Positions 1 to 8,558 of a DNA stretch of 64,000 bases are shown piece by piece. Both the position numbers and the translations under genes were made by a program. Within the stretch, counting starts at the first letter, position 1; each line of letters opens with the position of its first letter. A model generated the notes under the pieces. The model was not told the origin of the DNA, made no database searches, and worked only from the letters and a program-made list of their open reading frames with translations. The DNA is from Thermoanaerobaculia bacterium (GTDB lineage: Bacteria; Acidobacteriota; Thermoanaerobaculia; Multivoradales; Multivoraceae), in the NCBI GenBank assembly GCA_022823665.1, contig JAJEHN010000016.1, positions 1-64,000 of the forward strand, read 5' to 3'.

Positions 1-839
1 GCGACAGTGTTGCGAATGCCCGCTTGGGCAAGGGCGATGACGTCCAGGTAGCCCTCCACCACGATCAGCGATTCGAGCCGGCGCGAGGATTTGCGGGCTT
101 CAAAGAGCCCGTAAAGCTCCTGGCTCTTATGAAAAATGGGCGTTTCCGGCGAGTTTAGATACTTGGGACCCTGGCCATCGCCAAGCAGCCGGCCACCGAA
201 GGCGATGATCCGGCCCCGGCCATCCCGTACCGGGAACATGATCCGTCCGCGAAAGCGGTCGTACTCCCGGCCGCCTTCGTTCCTGCCAATCAGCCCGGCT
301 TCGAGGAGCACCTTGGAAGGCACGGGGCGGGCGCCTCCGCCGAGCGCCTCGCGCAGGCCGCTCCAAGCGTCCGGAGCAAAGCCAATCTTGAATTCAGCGG
401 CGATCTCGCCGGTCAAGCCGCGCCCCTTGAGATAGTCGATGGCTTGCGGCGAGCCCTTCAGCTGCGCCTTGTAATAGCCTTCCGCCGCGCGCATGGCCTC
501 GAACAGGGGGGTGAGGTCGCGACCCGGGGACTTCGACTGCGCCCGCGGCACCTCCATGCCCACGGTCGCCGCCAAGGACTCCACCGCTTCGGTGAATGAC
601 AGCCCTTCGAACTCCTCGAGGAACTTGATGGCGTCACCGCCCGCCCCGCAGCCGAAGCAGTAGTACATGTTCTTGGAGGGGCTGACGGTGAACGAGGGCG
701 TCTTTTCGTCGTGAAAGGGGCACAGCCCCTGCAAGTCCTTGCCACCCTTCTTGAGCGCCACCCGGCTGCCCACCACCGCCGCGATATCGACCCGATTCTG
801 GAGCTCGTTGATGAAGGTCTTGGGAATCGTGAGGGCCAT
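1..839 (-). CDS. dnaG: DNA primase DnaG, N-terminal part (runs off the window)
   Basis: DnaG makes the RNA primers for replication. The minus-strand frame starting at the ATG 839-837 gives 279 residues before the window ends. The first residues carry the CHC2 zinc-binding motif, with CPFH (C40, H43), the following EKTPSF and then CFGC (C61, C64), at the canonical spacing. The middle matches the RNA polymerase domain, and the last visible residues contain the TOPRIM motif EGYLDVI. The C-terminal DnaB-binding part lies outside the window. The usual rpsU neighbour is missing; the upstream gene is an unrelated propeller-like protein 44 bases away. Identification is very secure. Confidence 0.96.
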   Translation of the reverse strand, partial: MALTIPKTFINELQNRVDIAAVVGSRVALKKGGKDLQGLCPFHDEKTPSFTVSPSKNMYYCFGCGAGGDAIKFLEEFEGLSFTEAVESLAATVGMEVPRAQSKSPGRDLTPLFEAMRAAEGYYKAQLKGSPQAIDYLKGRGLTGEIAAEFKIGFAPDAWSGLREALGGGARPVPSKVLLEAGLIGRNEGGREYDRFRGRIMFPVRDGRGRIIAFGGRLLGDGQGPKYLNSPETPIFHKSQELYGLFEARKSSRRLESLIVVEGYLDVIALAQAGIRNTV

Positions 840-883
840 GGCTCACAGGTTAGCACCCTTTCTTCAGACAAAGGGGGTTATTT

Positions 884-1921
884 CTATGCGAGGGGTGCCC
901 CCTCGCGCTCCCCGGCTGAGGGCTCCTCGAACGGCCACACCTCAAGGCCATGGATGGCGTTGCGGATGTCCATCGACAGGTTGATCGTCAGTGTGGTTTG
1001 CATCGCGTCGAGGTCGTGCAGGGTGATGGTGGATGGCGATGAGCCGGCGGCGATCAGGCTGTCGTTGACGGCGCACAACCCCCGGGCAAAAGCTTGCCGG
1101 GCAACGCGGGCGTCGCCCAACTCGGTGTGGGTGAGCTTCGCCGGGTTGTAGGTGGGCACTCGGAACGCCTTCTGTGGCCCCTCTGGGGGGACAAAGCGCA
1201 CCAGGTTTTTCTCCGTGTCGTTGAACAGCACACCGTCACGATGGGGCTGGGCGTTGTGGACGCCTTGGGGCAGGGCCGCTACCGGCTTGATGTAGCGCCC
1301 GGTGTAGGCGTGCAGCCCGCCGGTGTTCAGGCCACTGATGTACATCGCCTCGCTGCGGCAGCAGACGTTGTTCAGATGCAGCCGATTGCCGGGCGGCGGA
1401 CCCTTGCGGCTCTCTGGCTGGAAGGGCACCGCCCGCAGGCCTTTACGATCCCGGGTGACGTGCAGGCCCCAACTGAAGCGGTTGGCGTCGAGGTCGAACC
1501 CCAGGATGGCATCAAAGCCGGTCGAGGTGAGGTAGAGGCGCCGCTGGTGGCGGCTGATCTCATGGCAGTGCTTCAAGTATGGGCAGCGGTAGGATGCGAT
1601 CCGCTCGAATCGCGCGTTGTAAACGAACAGTTCGTCGCTGGCGGCGATGAAGACCCGCCCCGGGGACTCTTCAAGGTCGAACGCAATGCCGCGCAGGCCC
1701 CGGTCCCAGCCCCGGCCCTGCCAGTCGATGTCCATGGCATCCCAGTCGATCGGCTGGCGAACCCGCTGATTGGCTAGGTCCACCAAGTACACCCCGCCGT
1801 GGCTCTCGCCCTGGCGGCTGCCGCGCACGACGGATGTGGCGATCAGTGTGGTCAATGGATCGACCCCGTGGGCCCACTTCTGTTGAACGCCCAAAGTACC
1901 AGTGTTATAACCGCTTGGCAT
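884..1921 (-). CDS. Conserved propeller-like protein of unknown function
   Basis: A protein of 345 residues if it starts at the ATG 1921-1919; a TTG three codons earlier and later starts are possible because the conserved part begins near residue 22 (LIATSVVRG). Repeated blade-like segments such as VYLVDLANQ, FVYNARFERI and LHAYTGRYI, with NAQPHRDGVLFNDT near the middle, resemble a conserved bacterial family with a beta-propeller fold (DUF4915-like). No signal peptide or catalytic motif is visible. It is transcribed towards dnaG, and its start lies only 27 bases from the divergent TonB receptor start, so the two promoters must overlap the coding starts. Function is unknown. Confidence 0.75.
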   Translation of the reverse strand: MPSGYNTGTLGVQQKWAHGVDPLTTLIATSVVRGSRQGESHGGVYLVDLANQRVRQPIDWDAMDIDWQGRGWDRGLRGIAFDLEESPGRVFIAASDELFVYNARFERIASYRCPYLKHCHEISRHQRRLYLTSTGFDAILGFDLDANRFSWGLHVTRDRKGLRAVPFQPESRKGPPPGNRLHLNNVCCRSEAMYISGLNTGGLHAYTGRYIKPVAALPQGVHNAQPHRDGVLFNDTEKNLVRFVPPEGPQKAFRVPTYNPAKLTHTELGDARVARQAFARGLCAVNDSLIAAGSSPSTITLHDLDAMQTTLTINLSMDIRNAIHGLEVWPFEEPSAGEREGAPLA

Positions 1922-1948
1922 CCGGTCCAAGCGCGCGGGGAGAGCAGC

Positions 1949-4411
1949 ATGGCGCAGAACGGCGAAAACTCGGCGGGCAACCGCAAGCGATCGTTGGGGG
2001 TTGCGGTCTCCACGGCGGTGGCGAGCCTGCCTGCCGCCCAGGCCCAGGAGGCCACCCTAGAGGAAATCGTGGTCACCGCCACCAAGCGCGAGGTGAGCCA
2101 GCAGGACACCGCCATCGCCATAACGGCCTTCTCCGATTCCGAAATCACCCTGCAGCGATTCAAGACCTTCAACGACTACGCCGGGCAGATTCCCGGCCTC
2201 GCGCTCAGCGAGCGCCAGCCCGGAGCCAATTCGGTCATCATGCGCGGCTGCGCCGCCCAAGGCCTCTCCTTCAGCGACTCCGCCACCACCTCGGTCTATC
2301 TCGACGAGCAGCCGATCACCGCGGCGGGCTACAACCCGGATCCGCGCCTGGTTGACGTGGCCCGGGTCGAAGCCCTGTCCGGCCCCCAAGGCACGCTGTT
2401 CGGCGACGCCGCCCAATGCGGCACCCTGCGCATCATCACCAACAAGCCCGACCCCAACCAATACAGCGGCTGGGTGGATCTGACCGCCTCCACGATCGCC
2501 GACGGCGGCAGCGGCTACGACGTGAGCGCCATGGTCAACGTGCCGCTCGTGCCCAACAAGGTGGCCTTGCGCCTGGTCGGGTTCCAAGCCGACGAAGCGG
2601 GCTGGGTGGACAATGTGCTGGCGCCCACCCCGGGCCTCACGGCGGACAACTCGCACCGGGTGGAGGACAACGTGAACTCCTCGCTCTGGACCGGCGGACG
2701 GGCGGCGCTGCGGGTCGATGCCAGCGAGGAATGGACCGTTGATCTGGTGGGCATCTACCAGAAGTACGAACTCGACGGCTTCGGCGACGCCACCCTGAAC
2801 CAACAGCTCTTCGAGGACACGTCCGTGTTCCCTGAATTCGGCAAGCGCGAGCAGGCCCGCTACACGCGCGACGACTGGGAGGACGAGTGGTATCAAGTGG
2901 CCCTGACCCTCGAAGGCGACCTGAGCTTCGGCAACGTGGTGCTCACCACCGCCTACTTCGACCGCGACAGCGCCTACTTCGCCGACGCCACCGCCTACCT
3001 GCAGGTGTACCAACAGCGGGGCGACTACTTCCGCTCCTTCAACACCGGCGACCCCTACTACGACACCGGCGGCATCTACGACTTCGGCGGCGACCCGGTG
3101 GCCAACGACTTCGACGGCCGGGAGACCACCAATTGGAGCGTCGAGGCCCGCTACGCCACGCCCGCCGAGGGCCGCTGGTCGGCCATCGTCGGCGGCTTCT
3201 ACAACCGCCGCGAAGTGGAGGAGCTGTTCGTCTCCAACGTCTACAACTTCACCGGCACCCCCGGCTTCGCCTACATCAACTACGCCGGCTACTACTTCAA
3301 TGGCATCGGCCCGAAGGCCGAGTCGAACAACTGGTTCTCCGGCACCTACGACAGCGACCTGGACCAGTGGGCGGTGTTCGGCGAGGTCAGCGTCAACTTC
3401 ACCGAGAACTTCTCCATAACCGCCGGCGGGCGCTACTACAGCATCGAGAACGATTACATCGTGAGAAACGGCGCCTTGGTGGGCCTCAATGGCGGGCCAC
3501 CCAACTGCGAGGTGGACTACTGCTACGCGCCCGGGGACTTGGGCGTTTCCGACGAGGACGGCTTCGTGCCCAAGGTCAACCTCACCTACACTTGGGAGGA
3601 CAAGCTGGTTTACGTCACCTATTCCGAGGGCTTCCGGCGGGGCGGAGCCAACTCCGCCCGTCCGCAATCGGTATTCGGCCCGGCGACCGACCTGTTCGAG
3701 GCCCCGGCCGGCACCCTGAACACCTACGACTCGGATACGGTCACCAACTGGGAAGTGGGCGTCAAATCCGACTGGCTGGACAATCGGCTGCGCCTGAACA
3801 TCGCCGCCTACCACATGATCTGGGACGACATCCAAGTGCAGGCCGAGGACCCGCAACCCAACATATTCACACTCGGCATCGTTAACTTCCCGCAGGCGGA
3901 GATCAACGGCGTGGAAGCCTGGTTCAGTTGGCTGCCGGACGACAACTGGAGCATCGAGGCCACCATCGGCTACAACGACGGCTCGCTGTCCAAGTCCGAC
4001 ATCCTCTTTGAAGGCACCGACGGGGCCGTATCGGTGCCCACCGGCACCACCCTGCCGATCGTGCCGGACCTGAAAGCCCACGTGAACGTCACCTACTCAT
4101 TCCCGACGATGTGGATGGGCGCGGAACCCTACATCATGGGCCGCTTCACCCACACCGGCGAGTCGGTCAACTCGCTGGCAGGCATCGAGTCGAGCCCCTT
4201 CCTCTCGCCGGTGGTCAAGCAGGATCCTTGGCAGATCGTCGACCTGCAGTTCGGCCTCGAAGCGGAGCGCTGGGCGGCGACGCTGTTCGTGGACAACCTC
4301 ACGGACGAGAAGGCCCAGCTGTTCTTCAACAACCGCTTTGCCCAGCAGCGCCTGTCGGTGAACCAGCCGCGCACCTTTGGCATCAAGTTCCGCTACATGT
4401 ACGGCAACTAG
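1949..4411 (+). CDS. TonB-dependent outer-membrane receptor
   Basis: An 820-residue outer-membrane receptor for energised uptake of an unknown ligand. I chose the ATG at 1949 because GGGGAGAG lies just upstream and it gives a signal peptide ending in PAAQAQ near residue 33. A TonB box (LEEIVVTATKRE) follows, then the plug domain with the segment VEALSGPQGTLFGDAA, and a 22-strand-type barrel ending with the aromatic C-terminus RTFGIKFRYMYGN. The plug has CAAQG and AAQCG instead of the usual glycine-rich arrangement, a minor variation. The gene is divergent from the propeller-like protein and nearly abuts the convergent MetF-like gene. No substrate can be inferred. Confidence 0.93.
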   Translation: MAQNGENSAGNRKRSLGVAVSTAVASLPAAQAQEATLEEIVVTATKREVSQQDTAIAITAFSDSEITLQRFKTFNDYAGQIPGLALSERQPGANSVIMRGCAAQGLSFSDSATTSVYLDEQPITAAGYNPDPRLVDVARVEALSGPQGTLFGDAAQCGTLRIITNKPDPNQYSGWVDLTASTIADGGSGYDVSAMVNVPLVPNKVALRLVGFQADEAGWVDNVLAPTPGLTADNSHRVEDNVNSSLWTGGRAALRVDASEEWTVDLVGIYQKYELDGFGDATLNQQLFEDTSVFPEFGKREQARYTRDDWEDEWYQVALTLEGDLSFGNVVLTTAYFDRDSAYFADATAYLQVYQQRGDYFRSFNTGDPYYDTGGIYDFGGDPVANDFDGRETTNWSVEARYATPAEGRWSAIVGGFYNRREVEELFVSNVYNFTGTPGFAYINYAGYYFNGIGPKAESNNWFSGTYDSDLDQWAVFGEVSVNFTENFSITAGGRYYSIENDYIVRNGALVGLNGGPPNCEVDYCYAPGDLGVSDEDGFVPKVNLTYTWEDKLVYVTYSEGFRRGGANSARPQSVFGPATDLFEAPAGTLNTYDSDTVTNWEVGVKSDWLDNRLRLNIAAYHMIWDDIQVQAEDPQPNIFTLGIVNFPQAEINGVEAWFSWLPDDNWSIEATIGYNDGSLSKSDILFEGTDGAVSVPTGTTLPIVPDLKAHVNVTYSFPTMWMGAEPYIMGRFTHTGESVNSLAGIESSPFLSPVVKQDPWQIVDLQFGLEAERWAATLFVDNLTDEKAQLFFNNRFAQQRLSVNQPRTFGIKFRYMYGN

Positions 4412-4414
4412 CCT

Positions 4415-5302
4415 TCAGTCCAAGGCGGCTTGATCGACGGCGGCGACGATCGCCTCCGGGTTGCCGGTGGTCGAGAGGTTGGCGCCGCCAACGCCAGGAA
4501 TCTCCCGGATGGCCTGAAGGGTCTCCGCACAAAAGGCTATGCCGAAGGACTCCGCATCCTTGGCACGCTTAAACTGCCCCACGAGGCCATCTGGAATGAC
4601 CGCGCCCCGGTGGTTCGCCGCCAGCCAGCGCGCCGATTCGACCGAGGTGAGCAGCGGCACGGACACCAGGACATGGCAGCGCCGAGAAACCTGGGCCGCC
4701 ACCAAGAACTTCATGTAGCGGCGCAATAGAGCCACGTTCAGGCAGGCCTGGGTTTGGACGAACTGCGCACCCGCCTCAACCTTCGCCTTTACTTCACTTG
4801 GTTGCCAGCCCTCATCGGGATCGAACACCGTTGCCATGGTGCCGAGAAACAGTTCCGGCAAGCCTTGGGCCACTTGGAAGCTGCTGAGCTGCTTGGCCGC
4901 GGCGAGGAACTTCTTGGCGCCGGTGTCGAACACCTCCTTCACCTGCGGTTGCCCGTCTTCGGGCAGCTTGTTGCCGCGCTGCAGCACCAAGCTGGTCACG
5001 CCTAGGGCGGCGGCGCCGAGCAACTCGCTCTTCAACGCAATCCGATTGCGGTCGCGCGCCGAAAACTGCAGCACGGGGTCGATGCCATGCTGCAGCAGAA
5101 TCGACGCCGCGGCCAAGCCGGACATATGCACCAAGCCGTATGGGTTGTCGGTCACCGCCACGGCGTCCACCGCCGGGGACAGGCACTCGGCTTGGCGAAT
5201 GAGGTCATCGCGGCTGTCGTCCTGATGCAGCCGCAACTGGCCAACCAACGCGAAGTCCTTGGTGCGCAGCGCGTCCCGGAAGGTTCTTGAGGGAGTGTCC
5301 AT
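4415..5302 (-). CDS. Methylenetetrahydrofolate reductase-like protein with altered catalytic residues
   Basis: A 295-residue MetF-fold (TIM barrel, FAD) protein: VTDNPYG, DPVLQFSARDRN and SELLGAAALG match the family in order. The start is the ATG at 5302 (MDTPSRTF), since the longer frame upstream shows no family similarity. By eye, the position of the catalytic Glu (E. coli Glu28, usually in an E-x-x-P context) is Gln in LVGQLRLH, and the position of Asp120 (usually GD) is Asn in QRGNK. These substitutions suggest that it is not a classical NADH-dependent MetF. It might use another C1-carrying substrate or serve as a partner subunit. It is divergent from the flavin-binding protein gene at 5406. 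Confidence 0.8.
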   Translation of the reverse strand: MDTPSRTFRDALRTKDFALVGQLRLHQDDSRDDLIRQAECLSPAVDAVAVTDNPYGLVHMSGLAAASILLQHGIDPVLQFSARDRNRIALKSELLGAAALGVTSLVLQRGNKLPEDGQPQVKEVFDTGAKKFLAAAKQLSSFQVAQGLPELFLGTMATVFDPDEGWQPSEVKAKVEAGAQFVQTQACLNVALLRRYMKFLVAAQVSRRCHVLVSVPLLTSVESARWLAANHRGAVIPDGLVGQFKRAKDAESFGIAFCAETLQAIREIPGVGGANLSTTGNPEAIVAAVDQAALD

Positions 5303-5405
5303 TGGATCAGGATTTTGCACCGTCACGGCGCCATTGGCGACCCACGGCAACCGCAAGCGTGTTAGATTAGCCGGTTCAACAACGAACCAAACGACGGGAG
5401 GGGCC

Positions 5406-5999
5406 GTGTCAAGCCAAGACCACGAACAGGTATCCATCTATCCATTCACCGAGGCGCAGCGCGAGGATCTGCTCAGCAAGGCCGGGGAGTGCGTCTTCAA
5501 CTGGACCACCAAGGACGGCTGGGCGGTCGGCGTGGTGCACGCCTTCGTTTGGCATGAGGGCCGAGCCTGGATCACCTGCGGCGTCCACCGCCACAGGGTT
5601 TCCGCCATCCGCCGCGACCCGCGCTGCTCCGTGGTGGTCAGCGGCATCGCCGCCCCGGACGGCCCGAACGGCGCCATCACCATCAAGGGGCGGGCGATCA
5701 TCCACGACGACGAGGAAACCAAAAGCTGGTTCTATCCGGCGCTGGCCCGTGGCCCCTACGGGCGTCTCGGCGGCATCCTGAGCGACGAAGATGAGGAGCA
5801 GGCCAAGGACTTCGAAAGGCGCTTGGACTCGCCGTTGCGCGTGATCATCGAAATCGTGCCCGAGAAGTGGATCACCTTGGACAGCGACAAGATGGCCAAG
5901 GACACCGCCGGGCTGCTCACGGACGAGGAGCGCGGCCCGCTGCTGGAAGCCGATAAGGTGCGCATGCCGGCCGAGCTTAAGCGCCGGGGTCTCGAATAG
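5406..5999 (+). CDS. Pyridoxamine 5'-phosphate oxidase-like flavin/F420-binding protein
   Basis: A 197-residue split-barrel protein of the PNPOx-like superfamily, which binds FMN, F420 or haem in reduction or detoxification reactions. The start is the GTG at 5406, preceded by GGGAGGGG; upstream codons in the frame show no family similarity. Recognisable parts are the N-terminal strand GWAVGVVHAFVWHEGRAWITC, VSAIRRDPRCSVVVSG, the GAITIKGRAII strand and PLRVIIEIVPEKWITLDSDKM. The C-terminus is charged. It is divergent from the MetF-like gene (103-base gap) and lies upstream of an SDR gene, possibly in one transcript. The exact substrate is unknown. Confidence 0.8.
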   Translation: MSSQDHEQVSIYPFTEAQREDLLSKAGECVFNWTTKDGWAVGVVHAFVWHEGRAWITCGVHRHRVSAIRRDPRCSVVVSGIAAPDGPNGAITIKGRAIIHDDEETKSWFYPALARGPYGRLGGILSDEDEEQAKDFERRLDSPLRVIIEIVPEKWITLDSDKMAKDTAGLLTDEERGPLLEADKVRMPAELKRRGLE

Positions 6000-6024
6000 C
6001 CGCCGAGCGCTGGAAGCCGGCCCA

Positions 6025-6948
6025 ATGACCGGCCGCATCCTCCTCACCGGCGCTAACGGCCACCTCGGACGGCTATTGATCCGCACTCTGGGCCAGGATC
6101 CGACCGCGGCCCCCGTGCGGGCCGTGGTCCGTTCCGAGCGCGCCGCAAGGAGCCTCGACGATCTCCCCTCACCGGAGCGGCGCGAGGTTCGCATCATCGA
6201 CTACCGGGACCGCGCCGGCCTTGAGGACGCTGCCCAAGGATGCGCCGCGGCCATCCACCTCGTGGGCATCCTGAAGCAAACCCGGACCAATCGCTACGAG
6301 AACGCCCACGAACAGCCCGCCGAGGCGCTGTCCGCCGCCTGCGCGGCGGCCGGGGTGGCGCACATCGTGCACACCAGCATCCACGGTGCCGACTCCGCCT
6401 CCCGCAACGGCTGCCTTGCGTCACGCGGACGGGCCGACGAGATTCTGCTGGAATCGCCCGTGCCCGCCGTGATCCTGCGCGTCCCGATGGTGCTTGGTCC
6501 GGGCGACATCGCAGCCGAAGCGCTGCGGCATCAAGCCACTTCAGGCCGTGCGAGGCTGGTGCGCGGCGGCGTGGCGCTGCAGCAGCCAATCGCTGCCGCC
6601 GACGTGGTGGCGTCCCTGCTCGCCGCCACCGAGCCCAACGTCCCCGCCGACGCCGTGATCCAACTCGGCGGCCCGGAGTCGCTGAGCCACCGCGCCCTCG
6701 TCGAGCGCACCGCCCGCATCCTGGGCCGGGAGGTCGCCTTCGCCAGCACGCCGCTGATCGCTGCGCAGGCGTTCGCTTGGTTCGCACAGACATTCCTGGC
6801 CGACCCGCCACTTACGCTCGACATGCTTGGCGTCCTTGAGCAGGACGACGCGATCGACAATCAGCCGGCACTTCAAGCGCTTGGCATCGAACTCACCCCG
6901 CTCGACGCCGCCCTGCGCACCGCCTTCAACGAGGAATCCGCCCCATGA
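6025..6948 (+). CDS. NAD(P)-binding epimerase/NmrA-type SDR protein
   Basis: A 307-residue atypical short-chain dehydrogenase. The N-terminus carries the Rossmann motif TGANGHLGR (GxxGxxG), and later segments such as AAIHLVGIL, HIVHTSIHGA and ILRVPMVLGPGD match the NAD(P)H-binding/NmrA-like or complex I 39-kDa-like group. These proteins use or sense NAD(P)H, and no catalytic YxxxK is evident. The stop overlaps the start of the next membrane protein gene by four bases (ATGA at 6945-6948), so the two are translationally coupled and probably act on the same lipid or sugar-linked substrate. Confidence 0.82.
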   Translation: MTGRILLTGANGHLGRLLIRTLGQDPTAAPVRAVVRSERAARSLDDLPSPERREVRIIDYRDRAGLEDAAQGCAAAIHLVGILKQTRTNRYENAHEQPAEALSAACAAAGVAHIVHTSIHGADSASRNGCLASRGRADEILLESPVPAVILRVPMVLGPGDIAAEALRHQATSGRARLVRGGVALQQPIAAADVVASLLAATEPNVPADAVIQLGGPESLSHRALVERTARILGREVAFASTPLIAAQAFAWFAQTFLADPPLTLDMLGVLEQDDAIDNQPALQALGIELTPLDAALRTAFNEESAP

Positions 6949-7904
6949 CAGACACCGCCCCGAGCGACCGGCCCGCGCCCCCTCTCTGGCAGCGGGCGCT
7001 GCCTTGGCTGATTACGCTGGCCTGCTTCGCCTGGCTGTACACCCGCGTTGAAGGCGCGGCGGCCCGCCAAGGCCTGACCGCGGCGAGCTACCTGCTTGAG
7101 GTCTTCGCCAGCGTCTCCTGGGGATACTGGCTGGCGCTGATGATCCCCTACTCCGCCTTCTTCTTCCTCATCGACTCCACCGTGGTGTGGCGGGTGGTCT
7201 CCTGGTTCAACGCCCGGGTACCCTGGACCGGCATCCTGCCCATCCGCGCCAGTGCCTACATCATCTCCATCGTCAACGAGCAGGTGGGCAAGGGGGCCAT
7301 GGCGCTCTACCTGAACCGGCGGGACGGCGTTCCCGGCTGGGAGGTGGGCTCATCGATGCTCTTCATCATGTTCTGCGAACTGCTCTACCTCACCTTCTGG
7401 GCCAACGTCGGCTATCTGATGGCTGCCGACACCCTGCCCTCCCAATTCGCGCTCGTGCCTTGGATCGGGGTGGGCGTGCTGATCCTCTTCCTGCTCTGGG
7501 TGGCCTTCTTCCGCGGCCTCATACCCTTAGGGAAAACGCTGCGCGAACGGGCCATCCTCAAGGCCTTCCGCGAGGCCTCGCCGCTGCGCTACCTCATCGT
7601 CGCCGCCATCCGCTCCCCGGCCCTGCTCGGCGCGGTGGTGGTCTATACGCTGGCCCTGCGCCTGTTCGGCGTGGAGGCCTCGTTCCTCGACATGCTGGGG
7701 GTGCTGCCGGTGATCTTCTTCGCCGCCGCCATCCCGACCCCGATGCGCGCCGCCGCCATCACCATCTGGGTGGTGCTGTTCCCCGACAACGAAGCCCAGC
7801 TATCCGCCTTCGGACTGGTCATGCACAACTTCTTCATCTTCTTCAACGCCGCCATCGGCCTGCTCTTCCTGCGGCGGGCGAATCGGGAGTTGGGGCTGGC
7901 TTGA
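6945..7904 (+). CDS. Integral membrane protein, possibly LPG synthase/UPF0104-like
   Basis: A 319-residue polytopic inner-membrane protein with about eight hydrophobic segments, for example ALPWLITLACFAWLY at the N-terminus, YWLALMIPYSAFFFLI, FIMFCELLYLTFW, LVPWIGVGVLILFLLWVAFF and FFIFFNAAIGLLFLRRA at the end. The central SAYIISIVNEQVGKGAMALYL resembles the membrane domain of the lysylphosphatidylglycerol synthase/UPF0104 family, but this is a by-eye match. The start overlaps the SDR stop by four bases. No soluble catalytic domain is present. A 75-base gap then leads into the accessory region. Confidence 0.65.
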   Translation: MTDTAPSDRPAPPLWQRALPWLITLACFAWLYTRVEGAAARQGLTAASYLLEVFASVSWGYWLALMIPYSAFFFLIDSTVVWRVVSWFNARVPWTGILPIRASAYIISIVNEQVGKGAMALYLNRRDGVPGWEVGSSMLFIMFCELLYLTFWANVGYLMAADTLPSQFALVPWIGVGVLILFLLWVAFFRGLIPLGKTLRERAILKAFREASPLRYLIVAAIRSPALLGAVVVYTLALRLFGVEASFLDMLGVLPVIFFAAAIPTPMRAAAITIWVVLFPDNEAQLSAFGLVMHNFFIFFNAAIGLLFLRRANRELGLA

Positions 7905-8060
7905 GGCGGAGATTTGATCAGTGTGACCCGTCGAGCTGCTGGAACCGCCGCTCCGGCCTAGGAGGTGGAACCCGGTGAGATGCGCCTAGACTTCGTGCTC
8001 ATCCAAGTAGTGGACGAACCTTCATCAGATGACTCAAACCGGGTACATGAAGGTTCGGCC

Positions 8061-8120
8061 CAGCCAGAGTCACGGCTAGAGTCGCAGCTAGAGTGACGGC
8101 CAGAGTCACAGCCAGAGTCG
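8061..8120 (+). repeat. Five 12-bp tandem repeats encoding PES(R/Q)/LES(R/Q)
   Basis: Five 12-base units of the type CAGCCAGAGTCA/CGGCTAGAGTCG in tandem, in frame with the pseudogene. The third unit carries the TGA that breaks the frame. A second block of five similar units lies at 8295-8354, and both blocks are followed by a similar sequence (AGAGTGCT.CG..AA.CTGCGAATGGACCG), which points to a duplicated module. Confidence 0.85.
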
Positions 8121-8294
8121 CTGGCGGCCAGAGTGCTCCGCCAACTTGCGAATGGACCGATGTCGAAGTCGGATCTATCCCTCAGCTTGGGACAAAAGCG
8201 AGTTTCCGGCCAGCTCAACAAGGTGACCCGCACGCTCATTGCGGAGGGTCACATTGGCTTCACTATTCCAGAGAAGCCCCGCAGCCGGCGTCAG

Positions 8295-8354
8295 CAGCTA
8301 GAGTCGAAGCTAGGTTCGCAGCCAGAGTCGCAGCTAGAGTCGCGGCCAGAGTGC
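8295..8354 (+). repeat. Second block of five 12-bp PES/LES repeats
   Basis: Five 12-base units of the same family as those at 8061-8120, in the same reading frame, giving LES, LGS, PES, LES and PEC-type tetrapeptides. The sequence after the block copies the start of the winged-helix segment (ctgcgaatggaccg) and then diverges, consistent with unequal duplication and decay. Confidence 0.85.
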
Positions 8355-8558
8355 TTCGGTAATCTGCGAATGGACCGGGACAACCGCACAGCGAGCCTCA
8401 CTCAAGAACATGTGGGCGCACTTTAACCGGGATCCCGACTTGAGTTGCGTGCCATCGAAGCTGTCTGCGACCTCTTTCGGGGCCAGGAAGTCTACCAATC
8501 CGAATTCGCCGTCACACAGGCACTCGCGCTTGTCGTCTCGTGTGGTTACATTGAACAA

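Larger units (their letters stand above)
7980..8426 (+). pseudogene. Decayed 3' end of a winged-helix protein with PES(R/Q) repeats
   Basis: The frame starting at ATG 7980 reads through a short lead (MRLDFVLIQVV), then tetrapeptide repeats of the type PESR/LESQ, and is cut by an in-frame TGA at 8094-8096. It then resumes as PESLAARVLRQLANGP, SKSDLSLSLGQK, VSGQLNKV and IPEKPRSRRQQ, followed by a second set of the same repeats and a stop at 8426. The middle matches the C-terminal winged-helix region of RecG-like/AlbA-type ATP-binding or Fic-family proteins, which often have PES-type linkers. The catalytic N-terminal part is gone, so I call a remnant. The TGA is a single-base change from the repeat consensus TCA. 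Confidence 0.65.

Noticed and set aside
2057..4081. A 674-codon open frame antisense to the TonB receptor
   Set aside because: It has valine/glycine/alanine-rich sequence with no family match and lies wholly opposite an obvious receptor; it follows from the GC-rich third positions of that gene.
8094..8096. The in-frame TGA in the PES repeat gene as a selenocysteine codon
   Set aside because: It lies in a repeat unit that elsewhere reads TCA or TCG, no redox motif or SECIS-like hairpin is near it, and the gene has lost its N-terminus.
8061..8354. The AGAGTC repeats as a CRISPR array
   Set aside because: The units are 12 bp, in tandem without spacers, in frame and coding for PES-type tetrapeptides.
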